From positions 1 to 56,647 of the forward strand of contig NZ_JAFAGT010000044.1 of the NCBI RefSeq assembly GCF_019237615.1: a stretch of DNA of 56,647 nt, written 5' to 3'. Positions 27,922-35,753 of the stretch are shown here, one piece after another. The notes under the pieces are model-generated. The model was given only the letters and a program-made list of their open reading frames with translations, was not told the DNA's origin and ran no database searches. Origin of the DNA: Roseateles sp. Its GTDB lineage: Bacteria > Pseudomonadota > Gammaproteobacteria > Burkholderiales > Burkholderiaceae_C. Position 1 is the first letter of the stretch. Every line of letters begins with the position of its first letter. Position numbers and translations under genes: made by a program.

Positions 27922-28533
27922 CTAGCCGTGCCGGCCCAGCAGGCCGGCGCGCAGGCGGGCGTCGCTGTTGCTGTTGCCCAGGAATACCTTGAGGAAGGCC
28001 GTGTAGAAGTCCTGTCCCTCGACGGGCTGGCCCCAGACCTTGCCGTTGACCGTGAGGACGGTGCCGCCCTGGTCGGGCAGGTAGTCGACGTGCAGCAGGT
28101 CGCCCTTCTTGACGCGGCCCACCTCGGTGATGAAGCCGTTGAAAAGCTTCACGCGCTCGGCCACGGCTGCCTTCTCGGCCTCGGTGGAGTTGCGGTCCAC
28201 GCCCTTGCTGATGGCCTTGACGAATTCCTGCGTCGACACGTCCTTCACGAGCGGGATGACGATGCGCAGTTCCAGCCGCTTGGGGCCGGCCTGGGCGTAA
28301 ATGGCGTCTGGCGTGCCCGCCTTCTGCGGCAGGTAGAGGGCGGCGAGATAGAGCGGGTAGATGGCAACCTGACGCTTGCCCGTGCCATTCAGGGCCAGCA
28401 TGCTGCCACCGAGCTCCAGTGTGTCGGGGAAGTCCTGGCCCTCGTAGCGCACGGCATGCACCGGCAGGCAGGTCGCGGCGGCCAGGGCAAGGATGGCGGC
28501 GCGACGACGGACAAAGGGGCGGGACGGCATCAT
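27922..28533 (-). CDS. Exported chalcone-isomerase-like domain protein
   Basis: 203 residues with an N-terminal signal (VRRRAAILALAAATCLPVHA). The domain after it, with LNGTGKRQVAIYPLYLAALY, LRIVIPLVKDVSTQEFVKAI and LTVNGKVWGQPVEGQDFYTA, is the bacterial chalcone-isomerase-like fold. Plant-type catalytic residues are not evident, so it is probably a ligand-binding periplasmic protein. The ATG overlaps the queG stop (ATGATG), so either of two adjacent Met codons may start it. Confidence 0.83.
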   Translation of the reverse strand: MMPSRPFVRRRAAILALAAATCLPVHAVRYEGQDFPDTLELGGSMLALNGTGKRQVAIYPLYLAALYLPQKAGTPDAIYAQAGPKRLELRIVIPLVKDVSTQEFVKAISKGVDRNSTEAEKAAVAERVKLFNGFITEVGRVKKGDLLHVDYLPDQGGTVLTVNGKVWGQPVEGQDFYTAFLKVFLGNSNSDARLRAGLLGRHG

Positions 28534-29666
28534 TCAAGGACTCCAACGACGGACGAACCCGACGATAACGCGTCAAAGGCTCGAGGCGCGGACAGCGCCC
28601 AGGCGATGTGCTCGGCCACCAGCGCGTCGGCCCCCTGCCCGGCCCGCAGCAGCGCGCCGCGGAGCGCGGCGTCGTCGCGCGCCCGCAGCGCGTTGCCGGC
28701 AGCCACGGCGAGATTGCGCCGCCAGCGCGTGAAGCCGATGCGACGGATGGCCGAGCCTTCGGTGCGGCGCAGGAACTCGGCTTCGTCCCAGGCCAGCAAC
28801 TCTGCGATCGGCGCGCCCGCCATGCCGGGGCGCACGTCGAAATCGGCCAGCACCGCAGGCTGTGCGAACTTGTTCCAGGGGCAGGCCAGCTGGCAGTCGT
28901 CACAGCCGTAGACGCGGTTGCCGATGCTCTCGCGCAGCGCCTCGGGGATGGAGCCGTCGTGCTCTATCGTGAGGTAGGAAATGCAGCGCCGCGCGTCGAC
29001 GCGGTAGGGTGCGGTGATGGCGGCCGTCGGGCAGACGTCGATGCAGGCCCGGCATTCGCCGCAATGCGCCGTGACGGGATCTGTCAGCGGCAGCTCCAGG
29101 TCGATGAAGATCTCGCCGAGGAAGAACATCGAACCCGCATCACGGTGCAGCGTCAGCGTGTGCTTGCCTCGCCAACCCAGGCCCGAGCGCGATGCCAGCT
29201 CCACCTCCAGCACCGGCGCCGAGTCGGTGAAGACGCGGTAGCCCAGCGGGCCGACCTCGGCCTCCAGCTTCTCGGCCAGCTTCTGCAGGCGCTGGCGCAA
29301 CACCTTGTGATAGTCCCGGCCGCGGGCATAGATGGAGACCTGGGCCTGTTCCGGCTTCGCCAGACCCGCCCATTCGACGGCCTGCCAGCCCGGCGCCGTG
29401 CCCCGTGGCAGATAGTCCATGCGCGCCGTCAGCACGCGCAGCGTGCCCGGCACCAGCTCGGCCGGCCGCGCTCGCTTCAGGCCATGCGCGGCCATGTAAT
29501 GCATGCGTCCGTGGTGGCCGGCGTCCAGCCAGGCCTGCAGGCCAGGTTCGGCGTGGCGCAAGTCCACGTCGGCCACCGCGATCTGTGAGAATCCCAGCTC
29601 GCGGGCCCAGCCGCGCAAACGCGCCAACAGCGCGGCGGTATCGACAGTGGACGGAAGCTCTTGCAT
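28530..29666 (-). CDS. queG: Epoxyqueuosine reductase QueG
   Basis: 378 residues. QueG is a cobalamin- and Fe-S-dependent reductase performing the last step of queuosine synthesis in tRNA. Two ferredoxin-like clusters are visible: CGECRACIDVCPTAAI and CDDCQLACPWNKFAQP. The N-terminal DUF1730 part has MDYLPRGTA and ARGRDYHKVLRQRLQKLAE, and SGLGWRGKHTLTLHRDAGS is the cobalamin-pocket region. The start codon overlaps the divergent tsaE start, leaving no spacer. A TAAAAT box nine bases before the ATG could drive a nearly leaderless transcript. Confidence 0.95.
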   Translation of the reverse strand: MQELPSTVDTAALLARLRGWARELGFSQIAVADVDLRHAEPGLQAWLDAGHHGRMHYMAAHGLKRARPAELVPGTLRVLTARMDYLPRGTAPGWQAVEWAGLAKPEQAQVSIYARGRDYHKVLRQRLQKLAEKLEAEVGPLGYRVFTDSAPVLEVELASRSGLGWRGKHTLTLHRDAGSMFFLGEIFIDLELPLTDPVTAHCGECRACIDVCPTAAITAPYRVDARRCISYLTIEHDGSIPEALRESIGNRVYGCDDCQLACPWNKFAQPAVLADFDVRPGMAGAPIAELLAWDEAEFLRRTEGSAIRRIGFTRWRRNLAVAAGNALRARDDAALRGALLRAGQGADALVAEHIAWALSAPRAFDALSSGSSVVGVLE

Positions 29667-30137
29667 TTGGCACCGATTTTAGAAACCCAGCTGCTGTGGC
29701 ACGACGAGGCCGCGGCCCAGGCCACCGCCGACCGTCTCGCGGCGGCGCTGCTCCCCTCACCCGACGCCATCATCGAGCTGCACGGGCCGCTGGGCGCCGG
29801 CAAGACCACCTTCGTGCGCCTGCTGCTGCGTGCGCTGGGCGTCGAGGGCCGCATCAAGAGCCCCAGCTATGCCGTCATGGAGAGCTATGGGCTGGCGGGC
29901 GGCGGCTCGGCCAGCCATTTCGACTTCTACCGCTTCGGCGACCCGCGCGAGTGGGAGGACGCCGGCTTTCGCGACGTCTTCGCCGCGCCGGGGCTCAAGC
30001 TCTGCGAATGGCCCGAGAAGGCCGCCGGCCAGCTGCCCAGCGCCGACCTGCAGCTCTTCATCGAGCTGATGCCCGACGACAGCCGCCGCGTGCGCGTGGT
30101 GGGAGCGGCGCACCTCGTGGAGGCACTGTCAGCGTGA
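29661..30137 (+). CDS. tsaE: tRNA threonylcarbamoyladenosine synthesis ATPase TsaE
   Basis: 158 residues. The P-loop IELHGPLGAGKTTFVRLLLR is at about 38-57, followed by SPSYAVMESYGLAGG, FDFYRFGDPREWEDAGF and LKLCEWPEKA, all TsaE motifs. With TsaB and TsaD it makes the t6A37 modification. No ATG precedes the P-loop; it must use TTG at 29661 or 29667, both overlapping the start of the divergent queG gene. The stop overlaps the GTG of amiC by four bases (GTGA). Confidence 0.92.
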   Translation: MHLAPILETQLLWHDEAAAQATADRLAAALLPSPDAIIELHGPLGAGKTTFVRLLLRALGVEGRIKSPSYAVMESYGLAGGGSASHFDFYRFGDPREWEDAGFRDVFAAPGLKLCEWPEKAAGQLPSADLQLFIELMPDDSRRVRVVGAAHLVEALSA

Positions 30138-31519
30138 AGCGCCGCAGCTCCCTCGGCCTGCTCGCCCTGCTGCTGAAGGCCCCCGACACGCTGGCCGCCC
30201 CGACCCAGCCCGGCCAGGCCAGCATCGTCGCCGTGCGCGTCTGGCCCGCCCAGGAATACACGCGGGTCACCATCGAGTCCGACCAGGCGCTCGCCGCCAG
30301 GCATTTCCTCGTCGACTCGCCGCACCGCCTCGTCATCGACATCGACGGCCTGACGCTGAGCCCCGGCCTGCGCGACCTGATCGGCAAGGTCAAGGCCGAC
30401 GACCCGTACATCAGCGGCGTGCGCGTCGGCCAGAACACGCCCACCGTCGTGCGCATCGTGCTGGACCTACGCCAGCCCGTCGCGCCGCAGATCTTCACGC
30501 TGACGCCGGTTGCGGCCTACCAGCACCGCCTGGTCTTCGACCTGCGCCCCAAGGTCGAGGCCGACCCGCTGGTGGCGCTGGCGAAGGAAGGCGGCCGCAA
30601 GGCCCAGCCCGCGCCGCCCCCCGCCGCCCAGCGCGCCGAGGCTGCGGCCAGCGCAGTCAACGACGCCCTCGGCGAGCTGATCCAGAAGATCGAGCGCCCG
30701 CCGGCCCCACCCGTTGCTGCGGCGCCCCCGCCGCCCGTGGTCGCCGCCCCCAAGCCCGCGCCGGCCGCCCCGGCTCCGACGGCCGAGCCCAGGATAGACC
30801 GCCTCATCATCATCGCGCTGGACCCCGGCCATGGCGGCGAGGATCCGGGCGCCGTGGGACCCTCCGGCCTGCGCGAGAAGGACGTCGTGCTCGCCGTTGC
30901 CCACAAGCTGCGCGAACGGCTGACGACCAACCCCAACATCCGCGTGCTGATGACGCGCGACGCCGACTTCTTCGTGCCGCTGCACGAGCGCGTACAGAAG
31001 GCTAGGCGCGTGCAGGCCGATCTGTTCGTGTCCATCCACGCCGACGCGTTCATCAACAGCCAGGCGCGCGGGGCCTCGGTCTTCGTGCTCAGCGATGGCG
31101 CAGCCACCAGCGCGGCCGCGCGCTGGATGGCCAACAGGGAAAACGCGGCCGACCTCGTCGGCGGCGTCAACGTCGGCGCCGCCACCAAGGACGCCAACGT
31201 GCTGCGCGCGCTGCTGGACATGAGCACCACGGCCCAGATCAAGGACAGCCTCAAGCTCGGCGGCGAGGTGCTGGGGCAGATCGGCAAGGTCGGCAAGCTG
31301 CACAAGCCGCGCGTCGAGCAGGCCGGCTTCGCCGTGCTGAAGGCGCCGGACATCCCCAGCATCCTCGTGGAGACGGCCTTCATCTCCAACCCCGAGGAGG
31401 AGAAGAAGCTGAACGATCCGGGCTACCAGGATCAACTGGTGGACGCGCTGGCCTCCGGCATCGCCAGGTACTTTGCCAAGAGCCCGCCGATGGCGAGGAA
31501 GCGCAGCACGACGCTGTAA
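30134..31519 (+). CDS. amiC: N-acetylmuramoyl-L-alanine amidase, AmiC type
   Basis: 461 residues from a GTG start. Signal-like N-terminus KRRSSLGLLALLLKAPDTLA; AMIN domain at about 30-150 (VRVWPAQEYTRVTIESDQAL), which targets the septum; a Pro/Ala linker at about 150-215; then the Amidase_3 catalytic domain with IIALDPGHGGEDPGA (Zn His), REKDVVLAVAHKLRE, LFVSIHADAFIN (Zn His) and SILVETAFISNPEEE (catalytic Glu). It splits daughter-cell peptidoglycan and is probably activated by an EnvC/NlpD-type factor. tsaE-ami order is common. Confidence 0.95.
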   Translation: MKRRSSLGLLALLLKAPDTLAAPTQPGQASIVAVRVWPAQEYTRVTIESDQALAARHFLVDSPHRLVIDIDGLTLSPGLRDLIGKVKADDPYISGVRVGQNTPTVVRIVLDLRQPVAPQIFTLTPVAAYQHRLVFDLRPKVEADPLVALAKEGGRKAQPAPPPAAQRAEAAASAVNDALGELIQKIERPPAPPVAAAPPPPVVAAPKPAPAAPAPTAEPRIDRLIIIALDPGHGGEDPGAVGPSGLREKDVVLAVAHKLRERLTTNPNIRVLMTRDADFFVPLHERVQKARRVQADLFVSIHADAFINSQARGASVFVLSDGAATSAAARWMANRENAADLVGGVNVGAATKDANVLRALLDMSTTAQIKDSLKLGGEVLGQIGKVGKLHKPRVEQAGFAVLKAPDIPSILVETAFISNPEEEKKLNDPGYQDQLVDALASGIARYFAKSPPMARKRSTTL

Positions 31520-31522
31520 GCG

Positions 31523-32203
31523 TCAGACGGCCGAGAGCCAGCGCAGGCCGTGGGGCAAGGCCGGCGGGCCAAACAGCAGATGCAGCACACGCCGCCGGCC
31601 TGCGGCAACGGCCTTGCTGGATGAGTGCAGTACGAGGGGGCGCATCAAGAGCGCATCGCCGGCCCGCGCGTCAACCACCACCTCGCCGGACCGGTCACGC
31701 CGGGCGCGGATCGCGTCAGGGCAGAGAACACCCTCTCGATGCGAGCCCGGCACGAAGCGCAAGCCACCATCGGCCTGCGTCGCATCGTCCAGATGCAGAC
31801 GCAGGGCCAGCATGCCGCGGAGCACCTCAGCCGGCGCCAGCACGAAATGCCGGCCGCCCTTGACGGACCAGCCGCTCAGCATGGCGTGATCGATTCGGTT
31901 CCGGACCGGAACGGCAAGGTCCTGATGAGGTGCGACCAGCCAGTTGCGATCCTGGGATTTCTCGAACAGCGTGCACTGCACCGCCACGTCGTCGCACGGC
32001 AGATAGGGTCGCAGCCGCGGCTGGCCTTTCAGCCAACCCACCAGGGCCCGGCACCAGGGCCGGTCCAGCAATTCACGCTGACCCGCCGCGCCGGGCGGCA
32101 GCGTCGAAAGCTCGTCGATCAGGGCCTGCCGCCGTTGCGGCGCGAGCAGGCCGGGCAGCAGATGGAAGCCTTCTGGAAGGACATCGTCGGAAAAGGCCGG
32201 CAT
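31523..32203 (-). CDS. Phytanoyl-CoA-dioxygenase-like Fe(II)/2-oxoglutarate enzyme
   Basis: 226 residues, soluble. The double-stranded beta-helix iron motif is VAPHQDLAVPV (H-x-D) and the distal histidine is in LLMRPLVLHSSSKA, with GGLRFVPGSHREGVL between them, the usual PhyH layout. It probably hydroxylates a small molecule; no substrate can be assigned. Its stop lies three bases from the convergent amiC stop. Confidence 0.82.
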   Translation of the reverse strand: MPAFSDDVLPEGFHLLPGLLAPQRRQALIDELSTLPPGAAGQRELLDRPWCRALVGWLKGQPRLRPYLPCDDVAVQCTLFEKSQDRNWLVAPHQDLAVPVRNRIDHAMLSGWSVKGGRHFVLAPAEVLRGMLALRLHLDDATQADGGLRFVPGSHREGVLCPDAIRARRDRSGEVVVDARAGDALLMRPLVLHSSSKAVAAGRRRVLHLLFGPPALPHGLRWLSAV

Positions 32204-32224
32204 GGCCGGCCTTGTACCACTGGG

Positions 32225-32440
32225 TCAGCAGCACTTCCCGACGCGCGCGCTGTAGCGCGCCGCCTGCCTCTCCATGAAGAACTCCTCGTAGCTCATGGGC
32301 TCCCGCTCCGGGTGCGTGGCCTGGTGGTGGGCCAGGTAGCTGCCGTAGTCCGGCACGCCCACCATCAGGCGCAGGCTCTGCGTGAGGTACCGCCCGGCAC
32401 GGGCGGCGTCACGGGCCAGCTCGCCCAGCTGCTCACGCAT
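32225..32440 (-). CDS. ybdD: YbdD/YjiX-family small protein, CstA partner
   Basis: 71 residues. The motif LMVGVPDYGSYLAHHQATHP followed by PMSYEEFFMERQAARY is the DUF466 (YbdD/YjiX) signature, and the cysteine-containing end GKCC is typical. In E. coli these proteins are encoded next to CstA and BtsT, the pyruvate symporters. Here the gene overlaps the cstA stop by eight bases, giving tight co-translation. Confidence 0.93.
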   Translation of the reverse strand: MREQLGELARDAARAGRYLTQSLRLMVGVPDYGSYLAHHQATHPEREPMSYEEFFMERQAARYSARVGKCC

Positions 32441-34496
32441 GCTGGCCGGCCGGCATCGGCACGAAGGCCGTTTCATGGGCCGTCGGCCGGCCGCTGCGGC
32501 GGGCCGCGACGATGGCCTTGACGCTGTAGATCAGCACGCTGATGACCACGCCCATGAAGAGGGCGCACAGTGCCGCGTCCAGCCGGTCGTTGAAGACCAC
32601 GCGCTCCATCGCAGCCAGCGTCTTGGCCGGCGCCAGCACCTGGCCTTGCGCAATCGCGGCGGCGTACTTGTCGGCGTGGGCCAGGAAGCCCAGCTTGGGG
32701 TCGGCCGAAAAGATCTTCAGCCAGCCCGCAGTCATCGTGCAGACCAGCAGCCACACGGCCGGCAGGGCCGTGACCCAGGCGTAACGGTCCTTCTTCATCT
32801 TGAAGATGACGACAGTGCCCAGCAGCAGCGCGACGGCGGCCAGCATCTGGTTGGCGATGCCGAACAGCGGCCACAGCGTGTTGATGCCGCCCAGCGGATC
32901 GACGACGCCCTGGTAGAGGAAGTAGCCCCAGGCCGCCACGCACAGGCCGGTGGCGATGAAGTTGGCGACCCAGCTCTCGGTGCGCTTGAGCGAGGGCACG
33001 AAGCTGCCCAGCAGGTCCTGCAGCATGAAGCGGCCGGCGCGCGTGCCGGCGTCCACGGCGGTCAGGATGAACAGCGCCTCGAACAGGATGGCGAAGTGGT
33101 ACCAGAAGGCCATCATGGCCTTGCCGCCGATGACCTGGTGCAGGATCTCGGCCATGCCCACGGCCAGCGTCGGCGCGCCGCCGGCGCGGGCCAGGATGGT
33201 CTTCTCGCCGACGTCGGCCGCGGCCTGGGTCAGCATGTCGGGCGTGATGACGAAGCCCCAGGTGGACAGCGTCTGCGCCACCGTGGCGGCATCCTTGCCG
33301 ACGACGGCGGCCGGGCTGTTCATCGCGAAGTAGACGCCCGGCTCGATGCAGGCGGCTGCCACCAGCGCCATCACGGCGACGAAGCTCTCGGCCAGCATGC
33401 CGCCATAGCCGATGTAGCGGGCGTGCGTCTCGTTCTCCAGCAGCTTCGGGCTGGTGCCCGACGCGATCAGCGCGTGGAAGCCCGACACCGCGCCGCAGGC
33501 GATGGTGATGAACAGGAAGGGGAACAGGTTGCCGGCCCAGACCGGGCCGTTTCCGGCCGCGAACTGCGTCAGCGCGGGCATCTTCAGCGGCGGCGCGACG
33601 ACGATGATGCCGATGGCCAGCGCGACGATGGTGCCTATCTTCAGAAAGGTGCTGAGGTAGTCGCGCGGCGCCAGCAGCAGCCACACCGGGATGCAGGCAG
33701 CGATGAAGCCGTAGCCGATCAGCGCCCAGACCAGCGTGGTCGGGGCCAGCGTGAACAGCGGCGCGAGCGTCGGGCTCTCGCTGACCGCCTGGCCGCCGAA
33801 GATGGCCGCCATCAGCAGCACGAAGCCGATGACTGACACCTCGCCGATGCGGCCCGGGCGGATGAAGCGCAGGTAGACGCCCATGAACAGCGCGACCGGG
33901 ATGGTGGCCGTCACCGTGAACAGGCCCCAGGGCGAGTCCGCCAGCGCCTTCACGACGATGAGCGCCAGCACCGCCAGGATGATGATCATGATCATGAAGG
34001 CGCCGAACAGCGCGATCAGGCCCGGCACCGTGCCCATCTCCTGCTTGACGAGGTCGCCCAGCGAGCGGCCGTCTCGGCGCGTGGAGATGAACAGCACGAT
34101 GAAGTCCTGCACCGCGCCGGCGAAGACGACGCCGGCCAGGATCCACAACAGCCCGGGCAGGTAGCCCATCTGCGCCGCGAGCACGGGGCCCACCAGCGGG
34201 CCCGCGCCGGCGATCGCGGCGAAGTGGTGGCCGTAGAGCACATGCTTGTTGGTGGGCACGTAGTCCAGGCCGTCGTTGTACTTCCAGGCCGGCGTCTGGC
34301 GCTTGGCGTCCAGCCCCAGCACCTTGTCGGCGATGAACAGGCTGTAGTAGCGGTAGGCGATCAGGTAGGTGCAAAGGGCGGCAGCCACGACCCATAGCGC
34401 GCTGATCGTCTCGCCGCGGCTCAGGGCCACGACGGCGAGGGATGCAGCGCCAAGGATCGCAATGCCCGCCCACGCGAGGTGGCGGCGCAGATTCAT
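32433..34496 (-). CDS. cstA: CstA/BtsT-family pyruvate (carbon-starvation) transporter
   Basis: 687 residues with many membrane helices, starting MNLRRHLAWAGIAILGAASL after a GGAG ribosome site. CstA marks include DGLDYVPTNKHVLYGHHFAA, AGAGPLVGPVLAAQMGYLPG, FISTRRDGRSLGDLVKQEMG and SGFHALIASGTSPKLL. The family imports pyruvate, and peptides in some species. A two-component system lies upstream beyond one small gene and is a candidate regulator. The long upstream reading to 34607 was rejected for lack of homology. Confidence 0.95.
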   Translation of the reverse strand: MNLRRHLAWAGIAILGAASLAVVALSRGETISALWVVAAALCTYLIAYRYYSLFIADKVLGLDAKRQTPAWKYNDGLDYVPTNKHVLYGHHFAAIAGAGPLVGPVLAAQMGYLPGLLWILAGVVFAGAVQDFIVLFISTRRDGRSLGDLVKQEMGTVPGLIALFGAFMIMIIILAVLALIVVKALADSPWGLFTVTATIPVALFMGVYLRFIRPGRIGEVSVIGFVLLMAAIFGGQAVSESPTLAPLFTLAPTTLVWALIGYGFIAACIPVWLLLAPRDYLSTFLKIGTIVALAIGIIVVAPPLKMPALTQFAAGNGPVWAGNLFPFLFITIACGAVSGFHALIASGTSPKLLENETHARYIGYGGMLAESFVAVMALVAAACIEPGVYFAMNSPAAVVGKDAATVAQTLSTWGFVITPDMLTQAAADVGEKTILARAGGAPTLAVGMAEILHQVIGGKAMMAFWYHFAILFEALFILTAVDAGTRAGRFMLQDLLGSFVPSLKRTESWVANFIATGLCVAAWGYFLYQGVVDPLGGINTLWPLFGIANQMLAAVALLLGTVVIFKMKKDRYAWVTALPAVWLLVCTMTAGWLKIFSADPKLGFLAHADKYAAAIAQGQVLAPAKTLAAMERVVFNDRLDAALCALFMGVVISVLIYSVKAIVAARRSGRPTAHETAFVPMPAGQHA

Positions 34497-34665
34497 GAGT
34501 CTTGTCTCCGGATGCGGCGCACGCCTCGACGAGGGCGCATGGCCGTGACGGAAGTCTCGGGAATCGGGGCGCGGCAGGCAATCGTCCATGTCACGCAGAC
34601 CAACCACGCGGCATCACCTAAGGGTCAACCCTGGCGTCATCACACCCGCTTACCAATGCGCCGGG

Positions 34666-34688
34666 CGACGCGTCAACGCAACGCGTCG
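34666..34688. promoter_or_regulatory. Inverted repeat upstream of the small exported protein gene
   Basis: CGACGCGT and ACGCGTCG form a perfect 8-bp inverted repeat separated by seven bases, in the 246-base gap between divergent cstA and the small exported gene. The repeat could be an operator for either; nothing else recognisable is in the gap. Confidence 0.3.
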
Positions 34689-34742
34689 GGCAGCGTTGTT
34701 CCGGCATCGAGCCAGCAGTCCTGGCTTTGCAGGAGGTTCACC

Positions 34743-35105
34743 ATGCTTCGTTCCGCCCTCGTCACCCTGGCCGCCGGCGCCGCCATGCTCGGTGCCGGCG
34801 CCGCCCACGCCGGCACGCATTGGTCCATCGGCATCAACCTGCCGGCCGCCGGCGTCTATGTGGCCGACGGCCCGAGGTATGTGGTGCCCGCGCCGGTCTA
34901 CTACGACCCGCCGCCGGTCGTCTACGTGCCGGCGCCGCGCTATGTCCAGCCCGACGTCTACTACGCGCCCCCGCCTCCGCCCCGGGTGGTGTACGAGACG
35001 GTCTATCACGAGCGCCGCTGGGGTGATCGCGATGGCCGCCGCGACTACCGCTGGGATCGCCGCGACCATGATCGCGACGACTACGGCCCGCGCCGCGGCC
35101 GCTGA
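34743..35105 (+). CDS. Small exported Pro/Tyr-rich and Arg/Asp-rich protein
   Basis: 120 residues with a strong AGGAGG site six bases before the ATG. Signal peptide MLRSALVTLAAGAAMLGAGAAHA. The mature half is rich in Pro, Tyr and Val (YVVPAPVYYDPPPVVYVPAP) and the tail alternates Arg and Asp (RRWGDRDGRRDYRWDRRDHD). Similar exported proteins are common in Burkholderiales, often near envelope genes, without a known function. The Pro/Tyr repeats suggest an extended surface or periplasmic structure. Confidence 0.82.
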   Translation: MLRSALVTLAAGAAMLGAGAAHAGTHWSIGINLPAAGVYVADGPRYVVPAPVYYDPPPVVYVPAPRYVQPDVYYAPPPPPRVVYETVYHERRWGDRDGRRDYRWDRRDHDRDDYGPRRGR

Positions 35106-35120
35106 GTCAGGGCCGGCAGC

Positions 35121-35753
35121 TCATGCCGGTCCCTTGCCGCTGACATGCTCGACGGCATAGCGGATCAGCTCCGCCTGCCCGTCCAGTTCCAGCTTGCGCT
35201 TGATGCTCTGCCGGTGCGCCTCCACGGTGCGCACCGACAGGTTCAGCTCGCGTGCGATCTGCTTGCTTGAAGCGCCCTGCCCCAGCTTGCCGAGGATCTC
35301 GCTCTCGCGCGGCGTCAGCACCGGCTTGGGGCTCTGGCCGCGGAACAGCCGGCCGCATACGGCCGCGCTCAGGAAGGTGCCGCCCGCCGCCACCGCATCT
35401 ATGGCCGACACGATCTCCGTCGCCGGCGCATCTTTCAGCACATAGCCGCGCGCACCGGCCGTCAGCGCGCGCTGCACGTACTCGGGGTTGTCATACATGC
35501 TGAACATCAGCAGCCTGATGGCCGGCCGCGCCTCCAGCATTTCCGCGCCGAGCGCGATGCCGTTGCCGTCCTTCAGCCCCACGTCCATCAGCACGACGTC
35601 GGGCGCCGTGCGGGCCAGTTGCTCCAGCGCCTCTACGCGGCCGCCGGCCTCGCCGACGACCTCGAAGCGCGGCACGGCCGCCAGGCGCGCGACCAGGCCC
35701 TCGCGCACCATGGGGTGGTCGTCGACGAGCAGGATGCGTATGGGCATGTTCAT
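35121..35753 (-). CDS. NarL/LuxR-family response regulator
   Basis: 210 residues. Receiver domain: acidic pair D11-D12 (LLVDDHP), phosphoacceptor D57 (VVLMDVGLKDG), conserved K in YVLKDAPATEI. The C-terminal LuxR helix-turn-helix is at about 145-200: LTPRESEILGKLGQGASSKQ and VRTVEAHRQSIKRKLELDGQ. Its start overlaps the kinase stop by four bases (ATGA), so the two form a two-component pair. Target genes are unknown; cstA is nearby. Confidence 0.95.
   Translation of the reverse strand: MNMPIRILLVDDHPMVREGLVARLAAVPRFEVVGEAGGRVEALEQLARTAPDVVLMDVGLKDGNGIALGAEMLEARPAIRLLMFSMYDNPEYVQRALTAGARGYVLKDAPATEIVSAIDAVAAGGTFLSAAVCGRLFRGQSPKPVLTPRESEILGKLGQGASSKQIARELNLSVRTVEAHRQSIKRKLELDGQAELIRYAVEHVSGKGPA

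Noticed and set aside
29405-31519. A 704-codon frame starting inside queG and ending with amiC
   Set aside because: The N-terminal 240 codons are antisense to queG and out of frame with tsaE. The amidase signal sequence and GTG start at 30134 fit much better.
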